DNA of 64,000 bases from Tigriopus japonicus (Eukaryota; Arthropoda; Copepoda; Harpacticoida; Harpacticidae): positions 11,926,658-11,990,657 of the forward strand of contig CM021317.1 in the NCBI GenBank assembly GCA_010645155.1. Direction: 5' to 3'. Positions 11,073 to 22,003 of the stretch are shown here, piece after piece; the stretch's first letter is position 1, and each line of letters begins with the position of its first letter. Made by a program: the position numbers and the translations under genes. The notes beneath the pieces were generated by a model. That model was not told the origin of the DNA. It was given only the letters and a program-made list of their open reading frames with translations, and made no database searches.

Positions 11073-12866
11073 ATGAGTTGGTTTGGCAAAATCGGCCCAT
11101 TGGCTCGATGTTCCCTAACCCGAATCTCCTCCAATCTCCGCCAGGGGGCGTTTCCCGGTCTAACTAGTTCGAACCGAACTTGGCCTGTGATTATTCGCAC
11201 GCAACTGAACATGAGCTCGAAAGCGAAAACCCCAAACAGTCCCCTGGGATTCAAACCAACTGGATTCACTAAACCGGGAGTAGCTGAAGGATCCACCAAG
11301 CCAGTCTTGAGTAATGGTGGGTATTTTAGGGTCTTATCATGAGCGGATCTAGTTAATTGATGTGTTGTTGATGATTAAGTTATGCTATGAATATCGTGAT
11401 AGTTTCATGAAGGTCTAAAAGTTTAATCACCCTAATATGTTTAGTTGCTTGTTGATTCGGTGTATTTGTGTAGCAGTCTTTTTCCTGTTCCCCCTTTTTG
11501 CAAATGGCATATAGGGCTATTGCTTGGTCAAATTGAAGTGGGGCTGAAAACAGATTTCATCGATTTTAATTTGTTTACTTTGTTTTTAATGCGCTTTCAC
11601 CCCTTGTATCAGTTTTAAAAAATCTCAAATATCTTTTTAGAAAAGAAAGTTTTGACACCAATTTTAAAATGAAGGAATAACCTGCAAAATGAAATGAAGT
11701 GATAACATGTAATAAAAATAAGTCGTTAGTCAAACATCGGATACCACTCAAATTCTAAATCAACCGCAAGAAAGAAGATATTTTTTTGCTTCGTCGAAAA
11801 AGGCAGATCCGATCCCATCTCAATCGCCTTAAGATAACTACTGTAGAGCCACTCACTGCCCAAAGTAACACCGAAGTCTGTCGTTACGTTAGGTTTGCCA
11901 TGGATGCTGTTCACGTTGGCCGTTGGGGGTGTGGTCTTTCTTGGGTCATCCTTCATTCACACCATTGGCCAGGGAATGGCTCGAGACTTCTTCCAGCATC
12001 ACACAGGAGGGCGACCAACCCGAATCTCGCCCGACATGGTCAAACTCGTGGAAGAAGTGGCCCATGACATGGGAATCAAGTCGGAGGAAATTCCGCCTCT
12101 CTTTGCCACACTCTATCTCGAAGATGCTTTCTGTTTCGGACAAATTGGTAGCTTCTGGGGAGCTCAATTGGGCTATCCAGGAGATTGGCACCTGACCCAC
12201 CCTTCTGAGGTCGACCTTTCAACCTTGAGATTCGGTGTGGCTTCCCATGATCAAGAGATCAAACTTAAGCCCGATGTGTTGGGCATGGCCATGGCCAATA
12301 AACTCCAGAAAACCTTGATTCTGTCTGACGATGGCAAGCGGTTTGGAATTGCCCGTGAACTTTTTCGAGGTCAGACCAATTTTTTCGTCCTGAAGTCTCT
12401 GGCCTTGAGTGTGAATGTGATGTGTTATTTGGGCGTGATTCGCGTCTTCCGAGAAAAACTTGGTCTCAAAGGCAGGCCCAAAGTCGCACAAGCCGTCATT
12501 TATGGGTTTGTGGCCACGATTTGGGGTTTGATCTATGTGTTACTCAATGACGGAATACGGGATCAGTTTGATTCGAATCTGGATGTAAAGGCCGCAGAGT
12601 TGGGGAAACACTACGCTATGGGTGGAGTTGAGATGTATGGCAAACTGATCAAGAAACGCCAACTTTTGCGTTCTATGGTGGAGAAAGACAAGGCCAAGAA
12701 TTACTATTCGGTTCGTGGGGATATTTATCCCGGATTGATTCGATCCAAAGGTGTGCGAACGACTACACGCAAAGCCACTTGTTTTGAAGTGCTAAACACC
12801 AAGTTTGAATCGGACATGGGAGCTACTTCATCCAATGAGGACGACCACGAAGAATCCCAATCTTGA
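11073..12866 (+). CDS. TMEM177-like mitochondrial membrane protein, copy A
   Basis: TMEM177 is an inner-membrane protein that stabilises COX2 and the COX20/SCO assembly module of cytochrome c oxidase. Proposed exons are 11073-11316 and 11893-12866, joined G|GT in phase 1, giving 405 residues. Exon 1 (MSWFGKIGPLARCSLTRISS...) is rich in Arg and Ser with almost no acidic residues, like a mitochondrial presequence. The body has a first membrane segment (LFTLAVGGVVFLGSSF), two more around FFVLKSLALSVNVMCYLGVI and VIYGFVATIWGLIYVLL, and the family tail HYAMGGVEMYGKLIKKRQL. If the upstream exon is not used, translation could start at ATG 11904 (MLFTLAVGG), giving 320 residues. No AATAAA follows the stop codon. 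A paralogue lies immediately downstream. Confidence 0.75.
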
Positions 12867-13018
12867 GTTTATCTCATTCATATTTGATATGATGTGTATT
12901 GAATTATATGTACTTTTGAGCCAAAATGAGAAGTATTGGGTGCTTTTGTTCGAAGGCAGAGGTCTAAATCAGTGCTCTGTGGCTGTTGTTCAATGGAACT
13001 TCCAAACTCTCTTTCCAG

Positions 13019-13998
13019 GCTTTTTCACCTTTGTCACCACTCTGATTGCAACGGGATGCTTGGGTACATCCGTTTTTTGGATGTATGGAAACGAAAACGT
13101 GTGCAAGAAACTGGACGTGAATGCCAAATCAAAAGCCGGTACATTGACTTTAACCCCTTTAGACTTGCCTCAATTCCAATCATTGTTAGCCAAAGTCGTC
13201 GAAGATGTGAATGGAAAGCCGTTACCCAAAAAGAAACTCACCCTTTTTCAAATCAAGCACTTGTCCCCATTTGTCATGGGACTGCCCAGCAAGGGTGCGT
13301 TTTGCGGAATACCCCTTCATTTTCAATGGACCGAGCCATCCCAAGTAGATCTGAAATCCATACCTCCTCACGCAATTTGGTTATACGGGAGTTACTTCAC
13401 CACGATCAATTTTGATTTGGATGAGAGCAAAATTGCCAAGGATGACTTGGTTGCTTTCAAAGAGTGTCTGGTTCTCAGTGAGAAAGCCAAGAAATTCGCT
13501 CTGGCTCAACAAATCTTCCCGACCGTTAACTATCACCATTTCGTGTTGTTCGTCCTGCCATTTATTACTATTCACTCTTGTTTCTTCGCGGCTTTTGGGC
13601 TTTTAAAAGATCCCAAAATGTTAGCCATTATCAAACACTTTAAGGTGCCATTAGCCGTGGGATTTGCACTCTTGGCACCGGTTTTTACTTACAACATGCT
13701 GGGAACTTACTTTTACAATCTGGTCCTACGTTGGGATTCACTTGCAACCAGTACGTTGAAGGAATCGGATTACATTGAAGGTGGGGTGGAATATTTGGAA
13801 AAGTCATTGACGTTGGGCAAACTTTTGAGACAGTACATGAAGTTTGGGGATTATTACTTTGATGAGGACGGAGAGCCAATCACTTATTGGTTTGACGTCT
13901 CGCAAGTATCACCGAAGCTCCAATATCGACTGAAAAGTTTCAAAGAATTTCTTCAGAAAGAGGCAAAAAGCGATGCAAAATCCACCAAGGACAAATGA
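13019..13998 (+). CDS. TMEM177-like protein, copy B (tandem paralogue)
   Basis: This diverged copy of the preceding gene has the same order of membrane segments (FFTFVTTLIATGCLGTSVFW first), LSEKAKKFALAQQIF in the middle and YIEGGVEYLEKSLTLGKLL near the end. A strong acceptor, CTCTCTTTCCAG, ends at 13018, exactly where copy A has its acceptor and in the same phase. Exon 11073-11316 therefore joins this body in frame too and would give 407 residues. Alternatively, translation could begin at an in-frame ATG at 12889 or 12892, only about 22 bases after the copy A stop, but that upstream segment has no homology to the family. An AATAAA follows the stop codon directly and may serve both copies. 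Confidence 0.78.
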
Positions 13999-14004
13999 AA
14001 TAAA
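13999..14004 (+). terminator. Probable poly(A) signal of the TMEM177 pair
   Basis: AATAAA begins one base after the copy B stop codon. It is the only such hexamer found after either TMEM177 copy, which fits a single transcription unit. Confidence 0.5.
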
Positions 14005-14052
14005 TTGAAACGATTTACTTGAAAATTGTATTATGATGTTAATCCACGTTCA

Positions 14053-16218
14053 CTAGGTTGGTGTTCCACCTAGATGTTCGTAATTGGCGTGTTGATCAGG
14101 TTTATGCGGGACCTTGACCGATGAAGGACTTGAACCTACTTCCATGGACATTGACGATTGCATCAAAGCTTGGTCGAGATGATCCAAATATTTCGGGTCC
14201 ACTTGTTCTACTCGTCCCCGAAGGATATTAGGGCCGAGCCATTGGCTGAGATATGCCAGACAATGCTCAGAAGCTACTCTAGCTAAGGCATTTTCGCTCC
14301 CAAACGCGTAAAAAATCGTATCCATAAAATCCTCAAGGTACGGTTTGAAGAAGCGTTTCCCAAGACGTTCAGCAATATCCGGCAATCGCTTCAGAACCGT
14401 CTCGATAAAGCTTAAATGCAGGGTATAATGGCGCTTGTGACACGCTTGGCTGATCTTGGAAACCATTGGATGTAGTTTGGCATGGAAATCGGTGACAGAA
14501 GTCAACTCTGCGAACAAATGGACGCATCCATCGGCAAATTCCCAAGGCTCGGGGTTCTTTTTGAACATGGCACTGGAACAGCCTCCGGATGAGCCACCAC
14601 GCCCCATTTTCGGTGCCAATGATCCACACGAGAACATGGGTTGGTTCTCGTGAAGCTCTACATCGTTGTCTCGTAACTTCTTGACCACGCCAAAAGTGGC
14701 GTTTTCTGACGACAAGTTCTGATAGCGTTGACTCTCCTCAGGTTGGTCGGATAAACCCGCGAATCCATCGGTCAAGATCTCTTTGATCTGATCGAACATG
14801 GCCTCTTGATAAGCTTGGAGAACATTGGCGATACTGAGAGCGGCCCCTTGTCTCACGGAGGAGATTGGGTCCTTGAGGTTCTCCAAGAACATGGGCATCA
14901 AAACTGGGATTTTGTCCTGACATTCGGCAGGATAGCTCCGAATAAAGTTGCCACTCGCTACGCAAGCCGTGTCTCTGACCGGCCAAGAGTGATCTTGAAA
15001 GCATTCGCAAAACACCTCCACCAAGGATTTGACATGCGGCAACAGTACGGATCTCGAGATTTTCACGGCCAATTCGCCGATACAAAGACAAGCTGCTTCA
15101 CGAACGGCGTGATTGTCGGCCATCGTGCACATCACGTAGTAACTGATGACCTCTTGGATGTGTTTCTCCACCAAAACACGCCCTTGGTCGCCCACGGTCA
15201 GTTTCCAAGTCTGTTGATTGTACAACTTGACCCCTTCGGCCATGTAATATCGGTTGAGGCACAACCGCGGCAATAGCATCGGGTAGAAGGCCTCTTTTTT
15301 GGCCTCATCATCCGATATCGAGAGAAACAACTCTCGACACGCCACAGAAGCGGCCAATCGGACTTGACTCCAATTATCGGCCAAACCAATGGCGATATGC
15401 TTGGCAAATTGACCGGCTACTTTCTCTTGCAAGACTGGTCCTTCCATAACGGACAACTTGCCCGTTCGCAAAAACGACGTGAGCGTATTATAGCCCGTTT
15501 CTCGCACAAATCGATTGGTGTGTTTCAACGAAGTCACGATCAATTCAACCAAATCCGGTGTGATGTAGGGCAAGAAACCCGAGCCACACCCTTCCACCAT
15601 GTTTTCCAGACACTTCATGGATGATTCGAGATTCTTCCAACCCGCCGTGTCATGAAAGATCTCTTCAGCACTTGATGAAACCGTGGATCTAGCATCCTCA
15701 TCGTCCGAAGAGCTGCTGCCATCCTGGGCATCCTTGAAATGACTGGCTTCATCCAGCTTTAATCGATCGGTCTCTCGTTCCAAATTACTCCTAATGATCT
15801 CTAGAACCCGTTCACGAACCTGTAAATAGATCTCGGGTCCCGATCGTCGGCACATTTCGCCTAGAACTTCTGCGGCCAAACCGCGAACCCGCACCTCTTC
15901 TTTCTCGGCCAAAAGCGTAACGCAGGTTTCCGTGAGGAGTTCCACGAAATCGCGAATCTCTTCCACTTGACGGGCGTGTCGAATCAAGGCCTGGCTAGCT
16001 AAAAGCATGCCTAATTTGGACTCCCAAGGACAGTCATCGCTCATGGAGGCGATGAACGACTCGCACATCTGGCGGAGATCCCGGCTGATTGGGATTGAAG
16101 CGCCGGTTTGCTCGGAGAGATAGATTGCCTCCAGTTGGGCTTGACCTTTGTCTCGCTCGAGTTTGCTATGATGGCTGAGAAGTTGCCAGATTTGATTGGC
16201 GTTGAGATGATCCTCCAT
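14053..16218 (-). CDS. HEAT-repeat protein of unknown function
   Basis: The 721-residue intronless product is an array of paired helices typical of HEAT/ARM repeats, for example EVRVRGLAAEVLGEMCRRSG, HAVREAACLCIGELAVKI, WPVRDTACVASGNFIRSYP and SSVRQGAALSIANVLQAYQ. A Ser/Asp-rich acidic loop (DGSSSSDDEDARSTVSSS) interrupts the array near residue 170, and a Gly/Ser/Cys-rich patch (GRGGSSGGCSS) near residue 540. There is no signal peptide or membrane segment. It resembles karyopherin and scaffold HEAT proteins in general, but I cannot place it in a named family. The long frame begins with GTG; the ATG at 16218 (MEDHLNANQIWQLL) is preferred. Confidence 0.8.
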   Translation of the reverse strand: MEDHLNANQIWQLLSHHSKLERDKGQAQLEAIYLSEQTGASIPISRDLRQMCESFIASMSDDCPWESKLGMLLASQALIRHARQVEEIRDFVELLTETCVTLLAEKEEVRVRGLAAEVLGEMCRRSGPEIYLQVRERVLEIIRSNLERETDRLKLDEASHFKDAQDGSSSSDDEDARSTVSSSAEEIFHDTAGWKNLESSMKCLENMVEGCGSGFLPYITPDLVELIVTSLKHTNRFVRETGYNTLTSFLRTGKLSVMEGPVLQEKVAGQFAKHIAIGLADNWSQVRLAASVACRELFLSISDDEAKKEAFYPMLLPRLCLNRYYMAEGVKLYNQQTWKLTVGDQGRVLVEKHIQEVISYYVMCTMADNHAVREAACLCIGELAVKISRSVLLPHVKSLVEVFCECFQDHSWPVRDTACVASGNFIRSYPAECQDKIPVLMPMFLENLKDPISSVRQGAALSIANVLQAYQEAMFDQIKEILTDGFAGLSDQPEESQRYQNLSSENATFGVVKKLRDNDVELHENQPMFSCGSLAPKMGRGGSSGGCSSAMFKKNPEPWEFADGCVHLFAELTSVTDFHAKLHPMVSKISQACHKRHYTLHLSFIETVLKRLPDIAERLGKRFFKPYLEDFMDTIFYAFGSENALARVASEHCLAYLSQWLGPNILRGRVEQVDPKYLDHLDQALMQSSMSMEVGSSPSSVKVPHKPDQHANYEHLGGTPT

Positions 16219-16337
16219 GATGAGGATGGATGAGCCTTCGATCACTCGGAGATTTTTATGAAGATTTGGGATCGGAATGGAAAAACATGCCAGAGGGTGA
16301 AGACGGACTCCTGAGAATCATTCTAACGCAACTTCGC

Positions 16338-16770
16338 TAGTTCAAGAACCACTAAGTTTTCACTGGACTGGGAGACTAACGAAAAGAATCATGATTTCCA
16401 GCACGAACAAATCAACTACGTTCTTCTGTAATTGAGACCTTTTTATGTTGACTCGATTACGTATTTCAATTTTTAGCTCAATCACACGTCGGAGTTCAGT
16501 GCAAATCCTACCGAGAACGAAAGAATTCGCCCTTTTCTGGTAATTGTTGTACCACAAAAGGGCGAACTCATTCATTGTATGCTCTCTTCAGGATAAATGT
16601 TTGAGAAAGCATAACTTTTCACTCCGGCATTCGATTGAGCTGGAAATTGAAATACGTCGTTTAGTGAATACAAGTAAGCTGTAGAAGAACGCAATTGAAT
16701 TAATCCTTCTTGAAATCATAATTCTCACCGTTAGCCTCCCACTCCAGAAATTCAGTGCTTCTTGACTAGT
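16338..16770. repeat. 433-bp foldback element
   Basis: Long arms pair from CTAGTTCAAGAACCACT (left) to AGTGCTTCTTGACTAG (right), through GGGAGACTAACG/CGTTAGCCTCC and CGTTCTTCTG/AGAAGAACG. At the centre is a hairpin built from TTCGCCCTTTTCTGGTA and TACCACAAAAGGGCGAA. A related partial copy lies at 37205-37390. It has no coding content and lies just upstream of the HEAT gene. Confidence 0.8.
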
Positions 16771-19700
16771 ATCACATCGTATAAAACAAGAGAGCATAAT
16801 AACAGTTTACATTTTCGAATTTTCGAGTAATTCTTCAGGTTTAGCCATGAACCACGGAACTTCTGGACGGCTGACGGCCACGCAACCTTTTCAGTAAGCG
16901 TCATGATGCTCAGGAAGCTACGTTACTTAATTCAGACTTATGTTAGATGTTAACAACTTAGTTACCTTTTTTCTAGCTTATTTTTTCAGTCTCCACATCT
17001 CCCATGTAAAGGAGTTTCACAGGTTTGATATTTTTGTAATACTCATGCATGGATAGACAACCCAAAACATCAAATTTTAACATAGTTTTAACTTGAGACA
17101 ATCCAATTTGATTGAATATATGTAAATATAAGTGATTCAGATAGGCGATTTCTTCATGAAATATTTGGTATACCTTAATGGCTTATGGTTACTGTAAGCA
17201 ATTGTTGATTATATAGCTTTATTGCACATGAAAAGCCATAATAAAGTTTAATTTATCACCCTTTGTGCATTAATATGTATCAAATATAAAAGCATTGAGA
17301 CATCATACGATTAATCTGCCAAGAGGCCCAATGGGTGTGTCATGTTTATTGACTGACACATTTTTTTATCCCTTCATTAAGTTAAATTAAGATACCTTTA
17401 TTTAATTATATATATTCTTAGCAGAGTGAACATTCCTACTACCTTATCCCCATGTTAAGTTATAAGACCTGGGTTTCTCAGTAGATTCATTCCTATTAAA
17501 GGATCCAAATAGTAATGAGAAGCTATGATTCAAGTCACACTCCCACAGTTTCTTGATCTGCTTAACGATGTCTCATTGAGATCATTAAGTACTTCACACT
17601 GCAAGATAAAAAGCACTTCAAGAATGACTATAAAAAAAAATTCTTTCTTTGGTGACTTTATCAATGGACCAAATACATTTGTGTTTCAATTTTGGACACA
17701 TACATATATGTTAAGAAAAATAGTCTGTTTTGAGCTTAAAAGATGCCCAGAATTATGCCTCACACAATGCACACACTTACTTTCTTGGTTCTTACTTGCT
17801 TGGTTCACTCACATTTAAAAAAAAGTATATGGATGTTTGGTATATGGCTGAATCACCAACAGAACAAGCCTTGGCATCAAGATGAACTCACACCATGAAC
17901 ACTCTAGCAGTGGTTGAGACTTGATTGATTCCCAAAATAACTTAGGGTGAGAAGGTACGTGTGTCACTGAAGCTGTTGCACTATCAAAGGTGGGTGTGCC
18001 ATCAATCATAGACTGTAGCACTACAGCAGATAAAGGAGTATTGCCGTGAGCCAAATGACCTGAACATGACTTAAAAATCATACTTAAAAAGCACTGAACA
18101 GATGAATTAATCACATTTCAAGATGATTTTTCAAGATGTTTCAAATGTTGTGAGTGAGAAGCGACTGGCAAAACAAACAAGGGTGACTGCAAATTGTAGG
18201 CCTTCTATAATTGTGATTTGGATCTTGCAAAATGATTAAGGCTCAAGTCATTTCTTCAAATAATAGAAACCTGCCATGAGCTTATGAATAGCAGAAGGAA
18301 CTTGACACTCAAATTATAAAAAGATGTTGTTCTGTCATGAGATGAAATCATGCTGTCTGCTCGTCAATGATCTCGTCACCTTTTGAATGGCAGATGTGGC
18401 CAATCCTGCCCAATGAGAATTGGCTTGGGTTGCCTGAATGACGCATAATTTGAGACAGGCACTTTTTCCGATGTGGTTTCAAATCCTGTATTAAGAAATC
18501 CTTGGTTTAGCAAGCATGTCAAGTTAACATGTCCAAAATGAGCACCGAAAATGGTTTGTGGTTAACCATTTTCCAATTTCGTTGGCATATAACCTAGAAG
18601 TTTGATTTCGTGTTATGGTCGAGAATATTTTGTTTCTCTTTTTTTAAAGGTTTTTGCCAGGAAGATTCCGATTCCAGATGACAAGATTGATTTTGACAAA
18701 ATAGTTCAAAAGCGGGGGAGATTTACCATTATTCATCCCTAACACATTCTATACTTTTGTGACAATAAAGATGACTTAACATCGCAATAAAGACATTAAA
18801 ACTTTCGTAACTTTCCAGCTTGACGTTTTTCGAAATTTAGAGCCAACCCACAAATACGTGACCAAAACTTTTCCGGCGGAGCCTAACATACTTGACCCCT
18901 CAAAACATTTTGGACCAAATTAAGTTTTTCGTGTTTTTTTTGTCAACTTTGAACCAAAAATAACATCTATTGACTTTTTTTACCAAGAAAAATCTTATAC
19001 CTACTTTAAACAAGAGGACGGATTTTGGCCATTTTGAATAAAAGAAAGCCAACAATAGGAATGATTAGTAATCATTGATTACCGTATCATTTTACGGACC
19101 TGCTGCTGTAAGCAGTGTAGGCTTGCCAAAAAAATCTCAGTATCAAGGGTCAGATTTTCGAAAAATGTTGCATTTATGGGCAATGGCATGGTGAATGTAT
19201 GTTGAGAAGTATTGCCAAGTAATTCGAAAACAAATGGAGAAATTGGAAGCCTTCAATTAAACAAATTATTTGTTTTTAGGTTTAGTTGCCCCAGGAACCG
19301 ATCTCCTCTGGCCATCTTGTTATTCAAAGTCGGACATTCCTAGTTTCAAAGTTTGGAAGAACCCTCTCAACGTATGTAGCGAAATTTTAGCTAAAAGCAA
19401 CAAAACATACTTTTTGCAAAAACAATGTCAAGCATTGCTATTTCAACTTCAAGTTGTGCAGATAAGAAAGGCATTGTTGCAATTACCAGGCCTAATCCTT
19501 TGTTTTAGTTACCTCGCACGCTCATCAGAAACACAGGTCTTCCGAACTTTTTTTCCCCGCCAAAAATGATGACGTCACTAGTAATTGCTGCAATTGGCAA
19601 AATCGAGTTTAAAAAAGTTAACTTAAAAATAAACAAATACCATTTCCGTGTTATATAGTTGGAAACACCTCAGTCTTGCCTTTAGGTCATAATCTTGAAA

Positions 19701-20512
19701 TGGACTCGAACCCCATAGATAGATAAAAGACAATCTATTTATCTGCGTGATTCGTTCCCGCACCTTCATCGAGCTCGATCGTCACTTTTGAGCGGAAAGA
19801 AAGGGCGTTTGACGACTTGAACGCCCTTATCGAGCGCTTCACCTACCGCTGCCGCCGCCTTCGCCCAGCCCTCCCCCTCCTCCTCCTCCTCGAGGTCTTT
19901 GGGTGGATTCTAGCTCTGCAGGCAATGCAATGCCAGCCAGCTGGTCCTAGCTAGCCCGCGTTCCTGCCCCTTTTCCTTCCCCTCTCCCTGTCTCTGTAGT
20001 AAGTGGGCCAGCCCACATGAGGCAAAGGCAGAGAGAGACAGGCTCCTACGTGCATAAAGCGTCTGATGTGGTCTCAAGCCAGGAAGCACGACAGGAGGAG
20101 GAGGAGGAGGAGCTGGATGGCAGGCGTGTATAGGGCGGGCGTTGAGCACTGCTAGACTAGGAGAATACCTAGCTCTGCATTAGCTGGGATGGCCGCACCA
20201 CCAACTTTGGGTGGAGCAGGCCAAGCCAAGATGGATGGATGGATGGATGATTGTAGTAAGGAGCGAGTCGACTCGAGTAGCGGGGCTGGCCACCACCAAC
20301 ACCACCACTCACTGAATACAGCCTGGGTGGAGAACGGAAAACCCAGAACTGGCGGGCAAGAGGGTGGATGGGTGGAGTGTAAGAGAAAGAGAGACACAGA
20401 GACTGGGCCACACGCAGAACTGCCCACTACTGACTAGCTAACTAACCTCGTTCAATCCCCAACGCCATTTCTCGAGTGCACACAGAGATTGAGGATCAAG
20501 GCCACGCAGATC
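16771..20512. other. Gene-free AT-rich interval, then promoter-like GC/CT-rich region
   Basis: From 16.8 to 19.7 kb the sequence is AT-rich and I recognise no gene, RNA or repeat family. From about 19.74 kb it becomes GC- and CT-rich, with short runs of CTC (19868-19892), GGA (about 20095-20112) and GGAT (20229-20250). This composition change precedes the BTB-Sp gene and probably marks its promoter and 5' UTR. Confidence 0.4.
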
Positions 20513-21856
20513 ATGGCGTCCCACGAGTTCCACGTGGAAGAAACGGGTCCGGATTTCGTGATGGAAGAGCTCGAAACGTACCTGAGTCACCAGGTCTACT
20601 CGGATCTGAATCTCATCTCCAAGGAAAGCTTGGCGGTGTCCGCCCATTGTGCCGTGCTCTCCTCGGTGTCCACCTATTTGAAGGAGATCATCGCCGAAGG
20701 CTTCTCGCCATTTGCACCCGGACCCATCACGGTTTGCATGCCTTTTGCCGCTTATGACGATATCCGACGATTGCTCCAGCTCGTGTATTTGGGTCAGGTC
20801 TCGATCCAAAATGAGGAAAAAGCCCGATTCCTGGGCATCCTGAAGACGCTTCGCATCGATCAGAAGTTGGAGTTGTCTTCAGTGGGCTCGGATGACAACT
20901 CGACCAAGATCCAATTGACCGTGAATAACATCAACAGTCCCAAGAAGGTCCTGGTACCCACGGTGACCATTACCCCTCAACCTCAAGCTGTGACACCGGC
21001 TTTTGCCATGCCGGATCCGGCCCACGATAGTGATGATCAGTACGGTGAATTGGAAGAAGAAGCGGCGGCCGAAGAAGTTCAATACGATGAGGATGAAGAT
21101 GACGAAGAGGATGGCTCGATCAACTATTTCGAACCCCAGACCCAGATGACCGTGGACGACGACGATGACGACGCTATGATGGATTCGAGTAGTACGGAAG
21201 TGAGCCAAGATGCCAATGGAGTCACCAATCTTCAGATGCCGCCCATGACCACCTGGCAACCTCTCCCGGTGAACCCACCCACACTTCCGGCCTCGATCAC
21301 GATTGAACGCACCATTCGACCCAAGACCAACACGCCCTCGTCCATCACCACGGATTCTCATCGCCGCCAATTGGACCAACACACGCGGGAAATGCTCACC
21401 CAGATCCCGGGAGAAGTGTCCAATTCCGGTGGAGCCAAATACGAACGATGCAAGTGTCCCAATTGCCAGGCTTTAGGTCCGCGAGCCCCACTTCCGGGTG
21501 AGATCAGCATGCACATCTGTCATTATCCGGAGTGTGGAAAGCAGTACAAGAAAACCTCTCACCTTCGAGCCCATTTACGAAGCCATATTGGCGACCAACC
21601 TTACATGTGCTCCTGGCCCAATTGCGGACGTAAATTCACCCGATCTGATGAGCTCCATCGACACTTTCGGATTCATACCGGCGAAAAGAAGCATAACTGT
21701 CCACACTGCGATAAGAAGTTCTCACGATCCGATCACCTAAAGAAACATCTCACCTCTCACATGAAGAACAACATTCCTACTGCTTACCCAAACTTGCCGC
21801 TTTTGCCTCTATCACCTAGTATGGAGATCAAGGAGGAGGCCCCCGATCATGGTTGA
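20513..21856 (+). CDS. BTB domain protein with Btd box and three Sp-type zinc fingers
   Basis: A predicted nuclear sequence-specific transcription factor of 447 residues in one exon. Residues about 15-120 form a BTB/POZ domain (DLNLISKESLAVSAHCAVLS, LLQLVYLGQVSI). Then comes an acidic linker (about 175-230, runs of Glu and Asp). The C-terminus has a Btd box CKCPNC at 313-318, the motif that defines Sp-family factors, directly before three C2H2 fingers at about 334-358, 364-388 and 394-416. The recognition helices KKTSHLRAHLRSH, RSDELHRHFRIH and RSDHLKKHLTSH match the Sp/KLF GC-box or CACCC-box code. The longest frame starts at TTG; ATG 20513 (MASHEFHVEE) is preferred. Classical Sp proteins lack a BTB domain, so the domain combination is unusual. 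Confidence 0.9.
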   Translation: MASHEFHVEETGPDFVMEELETYLSHQVYSDLNLISKESLAVSAHCAVLSSVSTYLKEIIAEGFSPFAPGPITVCMPFAAYDDIRRLLQLVYLGQVSIQNEEKARFLGILKTLRIDQKLELSSVGSDDNSTKIQLTVNNINSPKKVLVPTVTITPQPQAVTPAFAMPDPAHDSDDQYGELEEEAAAEEVQYDEDEDDEEDGSINYFEPQTQMTVDDDDDDAMMDSSSTEVSQDANGVTNLQMPPMTTWQPLPVNPPTLPASITIERTIRPKTNTPSSITTDSHRRQLDQHTREMLTQIPGEVSNSGGAKYERCKCPNCQALGPRAPLPGEISMHICHYPECGKQYKKTSHLRAHLRSHIGDQPYMCSWPNCGRKFTRSDELHRHFRIHTGEKKHNCPHCDKKFSRSDHLKKHLTSHMKNNIPTAYPNLPLLPLSPSMEIKEEAPDHG

Positions 21857-21919
21857 TCACCACCTTAGCTATGAAATGAAATACAGATAAGGTTATTTTC
21901 CTGAAATAAGAATGACAAT

Positions 21920-21925
21920 AATAAA
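21920..21925 (+). terminator. Probable poly(A) signal of the BTB-Sp gene
   Basis: AATAAA lies 63 bases after the stop codon, within the 147-bp interval that separates this gene from the converging CPSF73 gene. Confidence 0.6.
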
Positions 21926-22003
21926 CCTCGCTCAAAAAGTGTGATTGTAAATTTGGATTCAAAAAATGGTTTGGTTTCATACATATATTGGTGCGTAATC
22001 TAA

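Noticed and set aside
10904..11299. Minus-strand 131-codon frame considered as missing N-terminus of the CCDC93-like gene
   Set aside because: It lies opposite the proposed TMEM177 exon 1, is Gly/Pro/Arg-rich and shows no CH-like pattern.
11786..12195. Overlapping plus-strand open frames at the start of TMEM177 copy A
   Set aside because: They run in other frames across conserved TMEM177 codons and match no family; joining exon 1 to that frame would destroy the TMEM177 homology.
19270..19569. 99-codon plus-strand open frame
   Set aside because: The start is not an ATG in good context, composition is like the surrounding non-coding DNA and there is no recognisable domain.
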